This document shows, in pieces, positions 1 through 5,460 of a stretch of 5,537 nucleotides of DNA; within the stretch, counting starts at the first letter, position 1; each line of letters starts with the position of its first letter. Origin of the DNA: Planctomycetota bacterium (GTDB taxonomy: Bacteria; Planctomycetota; Planctomycetia; Pirellulales; Lacipirellulaceae); NCBI GenBank assembly GCA_029259975.1, contig JAJDEE010000100.1:1-5537 (forward strand), read 5' to 3'. The translations under genes and the position numbers were made by a program. The notes beneath the pieces are model-generated. The model saw only the letters and a list, made by a program, of their open reading frames with translations, did no database searches and was not told the origin of the DNA.

Positions 1-770
1 TCGTCGGGCAACGACTCGACATCGACGCTCAGCCGCGTGCGCTTGTTGACCTGCTCGGCTGGCTGGGTTTCACCTCCAGCCCCAACGCCCGGGCTAGGCA
101 ATTCGCCGGCGGATTCGTCTGCGTCAAAAGCTGATCCTTCACTAAGCGAGTTAATCTCTGTCGTGCCTGGCGCCAGAGAATCGGAATCGCTAGATGAACT
201 CTGATCCGACGTAGCGGCCTGTGCCTCTTCGGCTTGGGCTTCGGTCTGCTCAGCAGCGGCGGCTTGGGCGACTTCGGCGGTTTGCTCTGCGGGAGTGGTG
301 CCGACCGTTTCCCAACGTTTGCCGCGCATCTGCGAGACCGACCAACCGTTTTGGATGCTGCCCTCTAGCCACATCTCGGCGTCGTCCCAATCGAGGCATG
401 CCTGAAAATGGCTCCAGTGCAGGCCTTCGTACTGCGTGGAAACGTCGCCAAATCGCTCAGAGACACGTCGCAAGCGGCCAACGTGCTGGCTGGTGACGCC
501 GCCAACAAGTTGTGCCCAGGCCTCGTCGGAATACTCGGTCACCGCAGCATCCTCAGACACGAGCGCCTCGCGCCATTCGCAGATGATTTTGCCTTTTTCC
601 CAGTTGGTCGTGCTGATGAGACGGTTCCATTTGCCAACGCATTGATCAGCGACGTTGGCGTCGGTGGCTTCGTCGTCGGTGGTCGCTACCGCGACGTCGG
701 CATCAGCCTCGGGTGTTGTCATCGGGCGAGAAAAAGGTTTTTCGTGGGGAGCGCGTTTCCGTTTGGCCAT
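1..770 (-). CDS. Hypothetical protein, 3' end beyond the window
   Basis: The minus strand is open from ATG at 770 to the left edge, giving 256 codons without a stop, so the C-terminus is missing. I do not recognise a named domain. The N-terminus is basic (MAKRKR), followed by an acidic Ala/Asp/Thr-rich linker (about 20-42). Residues 43-156 look like a compact, Trp-rich folded domain (W48, W57, W66, W85, W119, W128, W134, W143, W153) with helical segments and a basic stretch VGRLRRVSERFG at 97-108. Residues 157-240 are low complexity, rich in Ala/Gln/Glu and then Ser/Asp/Gly, and probably disordered. The start is supported by GGAAAGGA (781-788), with AAGGA ending 10 bases before ATG. M17 is a weaker alternative start. 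From memory the Trp-rich core resembles a conserved planctomycete family of unknown function. The basic helix could bind nucleic acid, but that is a guess. Confidence 0.8.
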   Translation of the reverse strand, partial: MAKRKRAPHEKPFSRPMTTPEADADVAVATTDDEATDANVADQCVGKWNRLISTTNWEKGKIICEWREALVSEDAAVTEYSDEAWAQLVGGVTSQHVGRLRRVSERFGDVSTQYEGLHWSHFQACLDWDDAEMWLEGSIQNGWSVSQMRGKRWETVGTTPAEQTAEVAQAAAAEQTEAQAEEAQAATSDQSSSSDSDSLAPGTTEINSLSEGSAFDADESAGELPSPGVGAGGETQPAEQVNKRTRLSVDVESLPD

Positions 771-836
771 CGAGGGCGATTCCTTTCCAGTGTTGTCGGG
801 CGAATAGTTAGAGCCAGAATTCCAGGCGGGCCGCAG

Positions 837-845
837 ATTCTAGCA
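837..845 (-). promoter_or_regulatory. Candidate extended -10 promoter of the left-edge hypothetical gene
   Basis: On the minus strand the bases TGC-TAGAAT form an extended -10 (TGnTAnnnT). They lie about 67 bases upstream of the ATG at 770, which would give a leader of about 60 nt containing the GGAAAGGA ribosome-binding site. No good -35 is visible at 16-18 bases, only a weak CTGGCT at 19. The rest of the 771-1028 gap shows no RNA gene or convincing repeat. Confidence 0.35.
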
Positions 846-1028
846 TGAGCCACCGGCGGGTAGCCAGCAGCGTAACGCCCACAAACGAGAAGAAAAACGC
901 ATCGAACTTGGCCGAAGCCCGCGCAACCCTTACGTCAAGCAAATCCGGGCGGGGGCGGCGGAAAATTTGCGCACAAAGTATCGCGACACGACGCAGGACA
1001 TGGGGGATAACCTGTCGGCAGAGTCGGG

Positions 1029-1247
1029 CTAGCTGGCGGGTGCTCGCTCATCCGACTCGAATCCACACTTGTTATGTGCTCCGTCGCAAAAAGGGCTGTT
1101 GCCCGAATGCCCACAGCGGCAGAGTGCAATCGCCGGCTTGTCGGGATTGATGGCAAACGGGTTGCCCTCGGAGTCGGTCACGGTGATCGGTCCTTCGACC
1201 AAAAACGGACCATTGGGACGCATACGGATAGTTACGTTGTCAGCCAT
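1029..1247 (-). CDS. Small CDGSH iron-sulfur domain protein
   Basis: This is a 72-residue protein made almost wholly of one CDGSH-type (mitoNEET-like) zinc-finger-fold domain. The C-terminal half has the full pattern C-X-C-X2-S-X3-P-X-C-D-G-A-H, with C43, C45, C54 and H58. In this family these residues bind a redox-active, pH-labile [2Fe-2S] cluster through three Cys and one His. The N-terminal half (about 5-34) is a short beta-rich segment with the GPFLVEGPI-type sequence usual in bacterial single-domain members. There is no signal peptide or membrane segment, so it should be cytosolic. ATG at 1247 was chosen because AGGAAG lies 8 bases upstream. A frame extension to TTG at 1331 would run through the inverted repeat and add non-conserved residues. 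The exact role is unknown; bacterial members are proposed to act in iron, redox or electron-transfer homeostasis. It is 116 bases downstream of the anti-sigma gene on the same strand and is probably a separate unit. Confidence 0.93.
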   Translation of the reverse strand: MADNVTIRMRPNGPFLVEGPITVTDSEGNPFAINPDKPAIALCRCGHSGNSPFCDGAHNKCGFESDERAPAS

Positions 1248-1255
1248 GGAGAGAT

Positions 1256-1261
1256 CTTCCT
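1256..1261 (-). promoter_or_regulatory. Ribosome-binding site of the CDGSH gene
   Basis: AGGAAG on the minus strand, 8 bases before the ATG at 1247. It is one of the clearest Shine-Dalgarno sequences in the window and decides the start in favour of the 72-residue protein over the longer TTG-initiated frame. Confidence 0.7.
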
Positions 1262-1309
1262 GGGTGGGATGTGCTGAATGATTGAGTTCTCGTTCGAGTG
1301 TAGCGTATT

Positions 1310-1349
1310 TACTCAAACTGAAAACAGACAAAGGATTTCAGTTTGAGTA
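1310..1349. repeat. Inverted repeat between the anti-sigma and CDGSH genes (possible terminator or regulatory stem-loop)
   Basis: Perfect 14-bp arms (TACTCAAACTGAAA at 1310-1323 and its complement at 1336-1349) are separated by a 12-base loop. Two further pairs (1306-1307 with 1352-1353) form beyond a two-base mismatch. The element starts 14 bases past the anti-sigma stop codon, so on the minus strand it could end the sigma/anti-sigma transcript. The stem is AT-rich (5 of 14 pairs are GC), however, and no clear U-tract follows on either strand, so it is not a textbook intrinsic terminator. It could instead be an operator or an mRNA-stabilising stem in the leader of the CDGSH gene. Confidence 0.6.
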
Positions 1350-1363
1350 TTTAGAGAACGTTG

Positions 1364-2707
1364 CTAATGGGCCTCGCCCACAGCAGCAGGCTCGCTGGCA
1401 GGCAATTGAGAGTTTTGCTGGATAATGAAGAGAACTTGTACTGGCGGACTGGCGTTTAATTTTGCCGGCGCAGAGCTTTGGGAAAGTAGCCGGGGTTCAA
1501 AGTTCACTATGCCGTTGCTTTGTTGCTGGTACTGACCTTCATTGAGCCGCATCGCTCTGCCGCGTTGCGATTGGCTGACAGATCGTTTCGCTCGTTTTAA
1601 CATTCTTAATTTATTCTGGGCGAGCTGCTTGCCGCTGCGTTCCCATTGGCGCAATTTTTCGAGGGGTAGTGTCGCTGTCTTTTGCTCAGCAGATTGCTCT
1701 GACGATTGCTCTGTTACGAGTTGGACCGCCGCTAAATTCTCGGTGTCGGCGTTGCAGGCTTCGAGAAGGTTTTCGATTTGCTCGACAGACGCCTCGACCA
1801 ACACGACTTCTTCTGACACCTCCGACTGCTCTGCTTCAAGCTCGGTTGCCTCTCGGCGGCTAGCACCATGGCTTCTGACAACGGCCACATTTTTCTTGCC
1901 AATTAAATTGCTACCGTCCTGTGCGTTTGCGAACTGGTCGTCGGCATCTTCCAACGCGATACCATTGCTGAGCAGTAATCGATTGAACTGCTCAAAGTTG
2001 TTGGCACCGCTCTGAAAAGTGAGCACGACTTGCAACTCGGGCCTAGTGTCGTCGACAGCCGCCACCAAGTCTTTGCCCTCAGCGGGTTCGCTCGCACTAG
2101 CCACAGCAGCCGGGGCCGAAGCTGCTCGTGAACGAAATGCTTTGCTCGAGTCCGCTTCGATTACGCTGTCTACGTCTAAAAAACCTCCGCCTCCGCCTCC
2201 GCCTACGCCACCGCCCTGTGCGGCGAACTCTTCTTCCAGGGCTTCGTCTGCGGAAACAGCTTCTAACCGCCGCTCAGGCGCAGGGCGAACGTCTTCGCTC
2301 GCTCCGGGGACTGGCTTGGCGCTGGCCAGCGGTTTTTCTTCTTGTTGGGCAGTCGGCAGATAGAGAGTTAGCAACAACGATGCGGCCAAGACCATCGCTG
2401 CCCACGCCCAGCGTCGTGTTGAACTCGACCCGCGCGGCGCCAAAGTTTGCTGCTCCGCAGTTCCCAGCAACATCGCGCGCTCGGCGCGCTGCATGATCGT
2501 CGACCGTAGATCTTCGCCGACGGAAAGCTGCGGCAACGTTTGCAACTCTTGGCTGAGCGCGCGCAGCTCGTCGACCAACTGCCGAGCGCGCGGATCGTCG
2601 GCTAGCCGCTGTTCGACCAGCGCAAGCTCCTCGCCCCCTAGCTCGCCATCGACGTAGGCGCTAAGCAACTCGTCGTCGAATTGTTCGAGTTTGTGATTAT
2701 CAGTCAT
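1364..2707 (-). CDS. Membrane-anchored anti-sigma factor without zinc ligands
   Basis: A 447-residue protein. Residues about 7-55 (DDELLSAYVDGELGGEE and the following helices) have the pattern of an anti-sigma N-terminal domain that would hold the ECF factor at the membrane. The His-X3-Cys-X2-Cys zinc motif of ZAS proteins is absent: the head has no Cys, and the only Cys in the protein is C318. One transmembrane helix follows at about 100-118, preceded by Arg98-Arg99, which fits cytosolic N-terminus and outside C-terminus. A Pro/Ala/Glu-rich linker then leads to a glycine tract (165-175) encoded by GGCGGA-like repeats. Two probable folded extracytoplasmic segments follow (about 224-332 and 420-432), joined by a Gln/Ser/Arg-rich region; the protein ends with VQVLFIIQ-type strand sequence and a short tail. 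The ATG overlaps the sigma stop codon (ATGA, 2704-2707), so translation is coupled. Function is inferred from the head domain, topology and pairing; the sensed signal is unknown. Confidence 0.85.
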   Translation of the reverse strand: MTDNHKLEQFDDELLSAYVDGELGGEELALVEQRLADDPRARQLVDELRALSQELQTLPQLSVGEDLRSTIMQRAERAMLLGTAEQQTLAPRGSSSTRRWAWAAMVLAASLLLTLYLPTAQQEEKPLASAKPVPGASEDVRPAPERRLEAVSADEALEEEFAAQGGGVGGGGGGGFLDVDSVIEADSSKAFRSRAASAPAAVASASEPAEGKDLVAAVDDTRPELQVVLTFQSGANNFEQFNRLLLSNGIALEDADDQFANAQDGSNLIGKKNVAVVRSHGASRREATELEAEQSEVSEEVVLVEASVEQIENLLEACNADTENLAAVQLVTEQSSEQSAEQKTATLPLEKLRQWERSGKQLAQNKLRMLKRAKRSVSQSQRGRAMRLNEGQYQQQSNGIVNFEPRLLSQSSAPAKLNASPPVQVLFIIQQNSQLPASEPAAVGEAH

Positions 2708-3297
2708 GGCTTCGTCATTTCATCCGGCAGGATGGTTTGCAGTTGTTCTTTCAATTGCATCCTCGCACGAAACAGCCGGCTGCGGACGGTGCCAACGGGC
2801 AGTTCCAGGATTTCGCTGATCGCCTCGTACGAATAACATTCCAGCTCGCGAAGGACGAGAATCTGGCGGGACATTTCGTTCAAATTTAATAACGCTTGCT
2901 GCAACTGCTCAGCCCGTTCGCATTCGATCATGTCTTGAGCCGCGGTCGGCTGTTGTGCCATTGGCTCCTCTCCCACGTTTTCTTTGCTCGCGTCGAGCGA
3001 CTCGGTCGGACGGCGGCGGCGGCGATGGCTCAGGGCCAAGTTCATCGCGATGCGGTACAGCCAAGTGTAAAATTTCGCGTCGCCGCGAAAACTGTCGAGC
3101 TTGACAAACGCCTGCACAAACGCGTCCTGCACAAGGTCGCGTGCGTCGTCGCGGTTGCCCAACAAGCGAACAAGCATGTTGAAGACCCGATCTTGGTAAC
3201 GCTCGACCAAGCAGCCAAACGCCTCCTTGTCGCCGCCGAGCGCGGCCTGCACCAATCGCTCGTCGTCGGTGGTCGTATTGTTGGCGGCGCCGCTCAA
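2704..3297 (-). CDS. ECF-family RNA polymerase sigma-70 factor (RpoE-like)
   Basis: A 197-residue, two-domain extracytoplasmic-function sigma factor that would direct RNA polymerase to a stress or envelope regulon. Region 2 spans about 25-95: the core-binding part is near DARDLVQDAFVQAF (51-64), and the -10-recognition part is FRGDAKFYTWLYRIAMNL (70-87) followed by a basic run (91-96). A variable acidic linker covers about 97-125. Region 4 spans about 128-186, with the helix-turn-helix YSYEAISEILELPVGTVRSR (155-174) that reads the -35 element. Length is normal for the family. The start is TTG at 3297: no ATG or GTG occurs in frame between it and the upstream stop, and starting later at TTG15 would lose the conserved DDERLVQAA segment. 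No good Shine-Dalgarno precedes it. The gene overlaps the anti-sigma gene by 4 bases. An ECF-type promoter motif just upstream suggests autoregulation. Confidence 0.95.
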   Translation of the reverse strand: MSGAANNTTTDDERLVQAALGGDKEAFGCLVERYQDRVFNMLVRLLGNRDDARDLVQDAFVQAFVKLDSFRGDAKFYTWLYRIAMNLALSHRRRRRPTESLDASKENVGEEPMAQQPTAAQDMIECERAEQLQQALLNLNEMSRQILVLRELECYSYEAISEILELPVGTVRSRLFRARMQLKEQLQTILPDEMTKP

Positions 3298-3316
3298 ACT
3301 CGACTCTGTGGGGTTG

Positions 3317-3342
3317 GACGCTGAAAGGTGGGGGGAAGTTCC
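3317..3342 (-). promoter_or_regulatory. Putative autoregulatory ECF promoter (GGAAC-N17-CGTC)
   Basis: On the minus strand GGAACTT (3336-3342) is followed, after 17 bases counted from GGAAC, by CGTC (3317-3320). GGAAC/-35 and CGTC-like/-10 boxes at 16-18 bases are the known form of many ECF-dependent promoters (RpoE, SigE and SigH types). It lies directly upstream of the ECF sigma gene and points at it. Transcription would start near 3308-3311, leaving a leader of only about 10-15 nt before TTG at 3297. This agrees with the lack of a Shine-Dalgarno. The motif is short, so a chance match is possible. Confidence 0.55.
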
Positions 3343-3371
3343 AATTCAATTTGATCGAGAAATTGAGGAGC

Positions 3372-3477
3372 AAAAAAATTGTCATTAGTTATTTGACAAT
3401 AGTCATTTGCTAGCGGAGAGCAAAAGAAGCAAACCAATGACAAATGAAAAGTGACTATTATCTAATGACAAATTTTT
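3372..3477. repeat. Degenerate heptanucleotide repeats arranged as a large inverted repeat
   Basis: Two AT-rich clusters face each other across 3409-3434. On the minus strand the left cluster reads AAATGAC (3402-3408), TATTGTC (3395-3401), AAATAAC (3388-3394), TAATGAC (3381-3387), then AATTTTTTT. On the plus strand the right cluster reads CAATGAC (3435-3441), AAATGAA (3442-3448), AAGTGAC (3449-3455), TATTATC (3456-3462), TAATGAC (3463-3469), then AAATTTTT. The outer ends pair best: 3379-3388 with 3462-3471 is a perfect 10-bp match flanked by A/T runs. The units keep a 7-base register, unlike the surrounding GC-rich DNA. The cluster lies between two divergent genes. It may hold protein-binding sites, be a short tandemly repeated intergenic family, or be a decayed element. 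Confidence 0.65.
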
Positions 3478-3509
3478 CGCCACCCTACGGTTTCTGCTAC
3501 CATTGTTCC

Positions 3510-4688
3510 ATGGAACCCCTTGATTGGATAGACGAACAGCTCGACCACCTGCGTCAGCACGACCTCTATCGCGAGCTGCCACCACCGCTAAAAACCGTGG
3601 GGCCAAGCTGTTGCGTAGACGGTCGCGAACTGCTGAATTTCGCCTCGAACGACTATCTCGGCCTAGCGTCAGACCCGCGCCTAGTCGACGCAGCTGCCCA
3701 ATCGCTCGAAGAGGCCGGATTGGGCCGTGGCGCCAGTCCCCTGGTTTGTGGTCGGTCGACCGGACACCTCGATTTGGAACGACAGCTGGCCCAATTCGAG
3801 GCGACCGCAGCCGCGTTACTTTTTGTCAGCGGTTTCGCCGCCAACGCCGGCACAATCCCAGCACTGACCGGCGCAGGCGACGCGATCTACAGCGACGCTA
3901 ACAATCATGCCAGCATCGTCGACGGCTGCCGGTTGTCGCACGCCGAAAAACACATCTACCCCCACAACGATGTCGACGCGCTCGAACGCTTACTGCAAGT
4001 CGGCAAAAAATATCGCCGCCAGCTAATCGTCACCGATACTCTGTTCAGCATGGACGGCGATCTCGCCCCATTGCCACGGCTCGGCGAATTGGCCGAGCAG
4101 TACGGCGCGATGCTGATGGTCGACGAAGCTCATGCTACCGGCGTGTTTGGCAAACAGGGCCGCGGCGTCGTCGAACATTTTTCCGCCGAGCATCCCCAGC
4201 TACACTATCAAGTCCACGTACGTGTCGGCACACTGAGCAAAGCGCTCGGTGCCGCGGGAGGTTTTGTGTGTGGATCGCAATCGCTCATCGAGTGGCTAGC
4301 CAACCGCGCGCGCACCTACGTTTTTTCAACCGCCCACCCCGTCCCCACTTTCGCCGCCGCTTCGGCAGCACTAAAAATCGTCGCCGCCGAACCAACGCAG
4401 CGAAGCAACTTGTTGCGCGACGCCGCCAACCTACGCCAACAGCTCCAAGCCCAAGGTTGGAACACCGCCAACTCCGCCAGCCAAATCATCCCGCTGCATG
4501 TTGGCTCCGCCAGCCAAACCATGCAACTAGCTGCGCAGCTACGCAAGCTAGGCTGCTGGATCCCCGGCATCCGCCCACCGACCGTACCGTCGGACGGGTC
4601 GCTCTTACGACTAAGCCTAACGGCTACCCACACCGAACCAATGCGAGCCACGCTTGTCGAGGCACTAGCCACTGTACGCACAACGTAG
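3510..4688 (+). CDS. bioF: 8-amino-7-oxononanoate synthase (biotin synthesis)
   Basis: A 392-residue cytosolic PLP enzyme of the alpha-oxoamine synthase family. It should condense pimeloyl-ACP (or -CoA) with L-alanine to give 8-amino-7-oxononanoate, CO2 and the free carrier. Visible signatures are NFASNDYLGLAS (43-54), the Gly-rich segment GLGRGASPLVCG (70-81), LFVSGFAAN (104-112), NHAS with the ring-stacking His133, FSMDGDLAPL (179-188), MVDEAH with Asp205 and His208, and TLSKALGAAGG (241-251), where Lys244 forms the internal aldimine. RPPTVP (355-360), followed by a Leu-Arg-Leu-Ser-Leu-Thr strand, is characteristic of AONS. Length matches E. coli BioF (about 384). ATG at 3510 fits the family N-terminus. 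Earlier in-frame ATGs at 3444 and 3465 lie inside the heptamer repeat and would add 22 or 15 non-conserved residues. No Shine-Dalgarno is seen. No other biotin gene is in the window. Related enzymes (Gly C-acetyltransferase, serine palmitoyltransferase) are less likely given RPPTVP. Confidence 0.93.
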   Translation: MEPLDWIDEQLDHLRQHDLYRELPPPLKTVGPSCCVDGRELLNFASNDYLGLASDPRLVDAAAQSLEEAGLGRGASPLVCGRSTGHLDLERQLAQFEATAAALLFVSGFAANAGTIPALTGAGDAIYSDANNHASIVDGCRLSHAEKHIYPHNDVDALERLLQVGKKYRRQLIVTDTLFSMDGDLAPLPRLGELAEQYGAMLMVDEAHATGVFGKQGRGVVEHFSAEHPQLHYQVHVRVGTLSKALGAAGGFVCGSQSLIEWLANRARTYVFSTAHPVPTFAAASAALKIVAAEPTQRSNLLRDAANLRQQLQAQGWNTANSASQIIPLHVGSASQTMQLAAQLRKLGCWIPGIRPPTVPSDGSLLRLSLTATHTEPMRATLVEALATVRTT

Positions 4689-4804
4689 CAAAAGCCGTTG
4701 CGATAGCCCAGCACTTTCGGACAGCGGCGGGAGCCGGAATAATAACAAGCAATATAATCCCATCCATAAAAGTAAAATCATCTTCACTAGGAATTAGATA
4801 CAGC

Positions 4805-4848
4805 GGGTAGCACTGGTTGGCGAAGCCTACCAGTGTGACGGTAGTCAC
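4805..4848 (+). repeat. Left REP element (GTAG plus two hairpins)
   Basis: GTAG (4807-4810) is followed directly by a hairpin: CACTGGT (4811-4817), a T/T mismatch, GGC (4819-4821), loop GAA, GCC (4825-4827) and ACCAGTG (4829-4835). A second hairpin follows, GTGAC (4835-4839), loop GGTA, GTCAC (4844-4848). GTAG or GGAG before an imperfect palindrome is the hallmark of REP sequences recognised by RAYT proteins. Bases 4805-4840 are identical to the reverse complement of 5425-5460. Confidence 0.85.
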
Positions 4849-4889
4849 CAGAGGTTGTTTTCGAATGCACCCCAGCCAACAATAGAGGC

Positions 4890-5405
4890 ATGTCGGAGCC
4901 ACGCCGTATCGTCGATGATGCACTTTACTGCCACTTCATAACGTTCTCCGTTTATCGACGCCGCCGGCTTCTTGACCACAATCACCCCAAGCGAATCGTG
5001 CTGGGGGTGCTGAATTTTGTGCTCCAGAAACACGAGGCAAAATGCGTGGGGTTCGTGGTAATGCCCAACCATGTCCATGCCCTAATTTGGTTTCCAGAAA
5101 CTGGCCAACTAAGCCGATTCATGCACGAATGGAAGCGGCAATCAAGCTTGAGGATTCGCAGTTGGTATCGCCAGCAGGCCAGCAGCTATTCAGAAGGATT
5201 TGGTGAAGGAACGAAATTTTGGCAGCCCAAGTACTATTCTTTTTCGGTTTATGAACGCCACAAGCTAGAAGATAAATTGCAGTACATGCATACGAACCCT
5301 GTGCGATCTAAATTGGTTGATCAAGCGGTTGATTGGCCCTGGAGTTCGGCACGCTGGTACGAGGGGCGGCGGTCGGTGGGCGTTCCTGTCGAATGGGTTG
5401 TTTAG
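4890..5405 (+). CDS. REP-associated tyrosine transposase (RAYT, Y1/HUH family)
   Basis: A 171-residue single-domain HUH endonuclease related to IS200/IS605 TnpA (Y1_Tnp). RAYTs nick and rejoin single-stranded REP DNA through a 5'-phosphotyrosine link and are thought to spread REP sequences. Visible features are the N-terminal strand CHFITFSVYRRR (14-25), the motif VMPNHVHALI (57-66) with metal-binding His61 and His63, WQPKYYSFSV (111-120), and the helix LQYMHTNPVRSKLV (130-143). In that helix Tyr132 is the likely nucleophile and Asn136 takes the place of the Gln in IS200-type enzymes. WPWSSARWY (149-157) is typical of RAYTs. Length is usual for the family and no frameshift or stop is seen, so the gene looks intact. 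ATG at 4890 fits the family N-terminus; the GAGG at 4885-4888 is too close to be a good ribosome-binding site, so translation may be weak. No IS605-type TnpB/IscB accessory gene is present. The subgroup cannot be fixed by eye. Confidence 0.93.
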   Translation: MSEPRRIVDDALYCHFITFSVYRRRRLLDHNHPKRIVLGVLNFVLQKHEAKCVGFVVMPNHVHALIWFPETGQLSRFMHEWKRQSSLRIRSWYRQQASSYSEGFGEGTKFWQPKYYSFSVYERHKLEDKLQYMHTNPVRSKLVDQAVDWPWSSARWYEGRRSVGVPVEWVV

Positions 5406-5417
5406 TATTGACCTCTT

Positions 5418-5460
5418 GTGACTTCGTCACACTGGTAGGCTTCGCCAACCAGTGCTACCC
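5418..5460 (-). repeat. Right REP element, inverted copy
   Basis: Read on the minus strand this has GTAG (5455-5458) and then the same main hairpin as the left copy: arms 5448-5454 and 5430-5436, inner GGC/GCC pairs and a GAA loop. The second hairpin, GTGAC-GAA-GTCAC (5418-5430), keeps the stem of the left copy but has a three-base loop in place of GGTA. It lies 12 bases after the RAYT stop codon. A run of seven T (5466-5472) begins 12 bases after the main hairpin. The pair could weakly terminate RAYT transcription, though the spacing is too long for a classic terminator. Confidence 0.85.

Larger units (their letters stand above)
4805..5460 (+). mobile_element. REPtron: RAYT gene bounded by inverted REP elements
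   Basis: Two 43-44-base double-hairpin elements in inverted orientation, sharing 36 identical bases, enclose one complete HUH transposase gene of the RAYT type. The left REP ends 41 bases before the ATG; the right REP begins 12 bases after the stop codon. No target-site duplication is evident, as expected, because Y1-transposase elements of this class do not make one. The insertion lies about 116 bases past the bioF stop codon and interrupts no recognisable gene. By eye the DNA is less GC-rich than bioF, which fits separate ancestry. Confidence 0.8.

Noticed and set aside
408..848. 146-residue plus-strand open frame opposite the left-edge gene
   Set aside because: It is the antisense shadow of the well-supported minus-strand gene, which has a ribosome-binding site and a protein-like composition; the plus frame shows no domain.
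845..1150. 101-residue plus-strand open frame over the gap and the CDGSH gene
   Set aside because: It overlaps the CDGSH gene antisense, is rich in Arg/Ser/Thr as expected of a shadow, and has no recognisable motif or ribosome-binding site.
3393..3416. TTGACA at 3393-3398 as the -35 of a bioF promoter
   Set aside because: No -10 element lies at 15-19 bases; the sequence there is GC-rich, and TTGACA arises from the heptamer repeat.
3396..3423. TTGCTC-N16-TATTGT on the minus strand as a housekeeping promoter for the sigma gene
   Set aside because: Both boxes are poor matches and the -10 candidate is part of the repeat. The ECF-type motif closer to the gene explains more.
4689..4804. Possible terminator or small gene between bioF and the left REP
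   Set aside because: No stem followed by a T-run and no plausible start with a ribosome-binding site was found in these 116 bases.
4624..4923. 99-residue minus-strand frame across the bioF end and the left REP
   Set aside because: It crosses the bioF 3' end, an intergenic stretch and a REP hairpin in antisense and has no motif.
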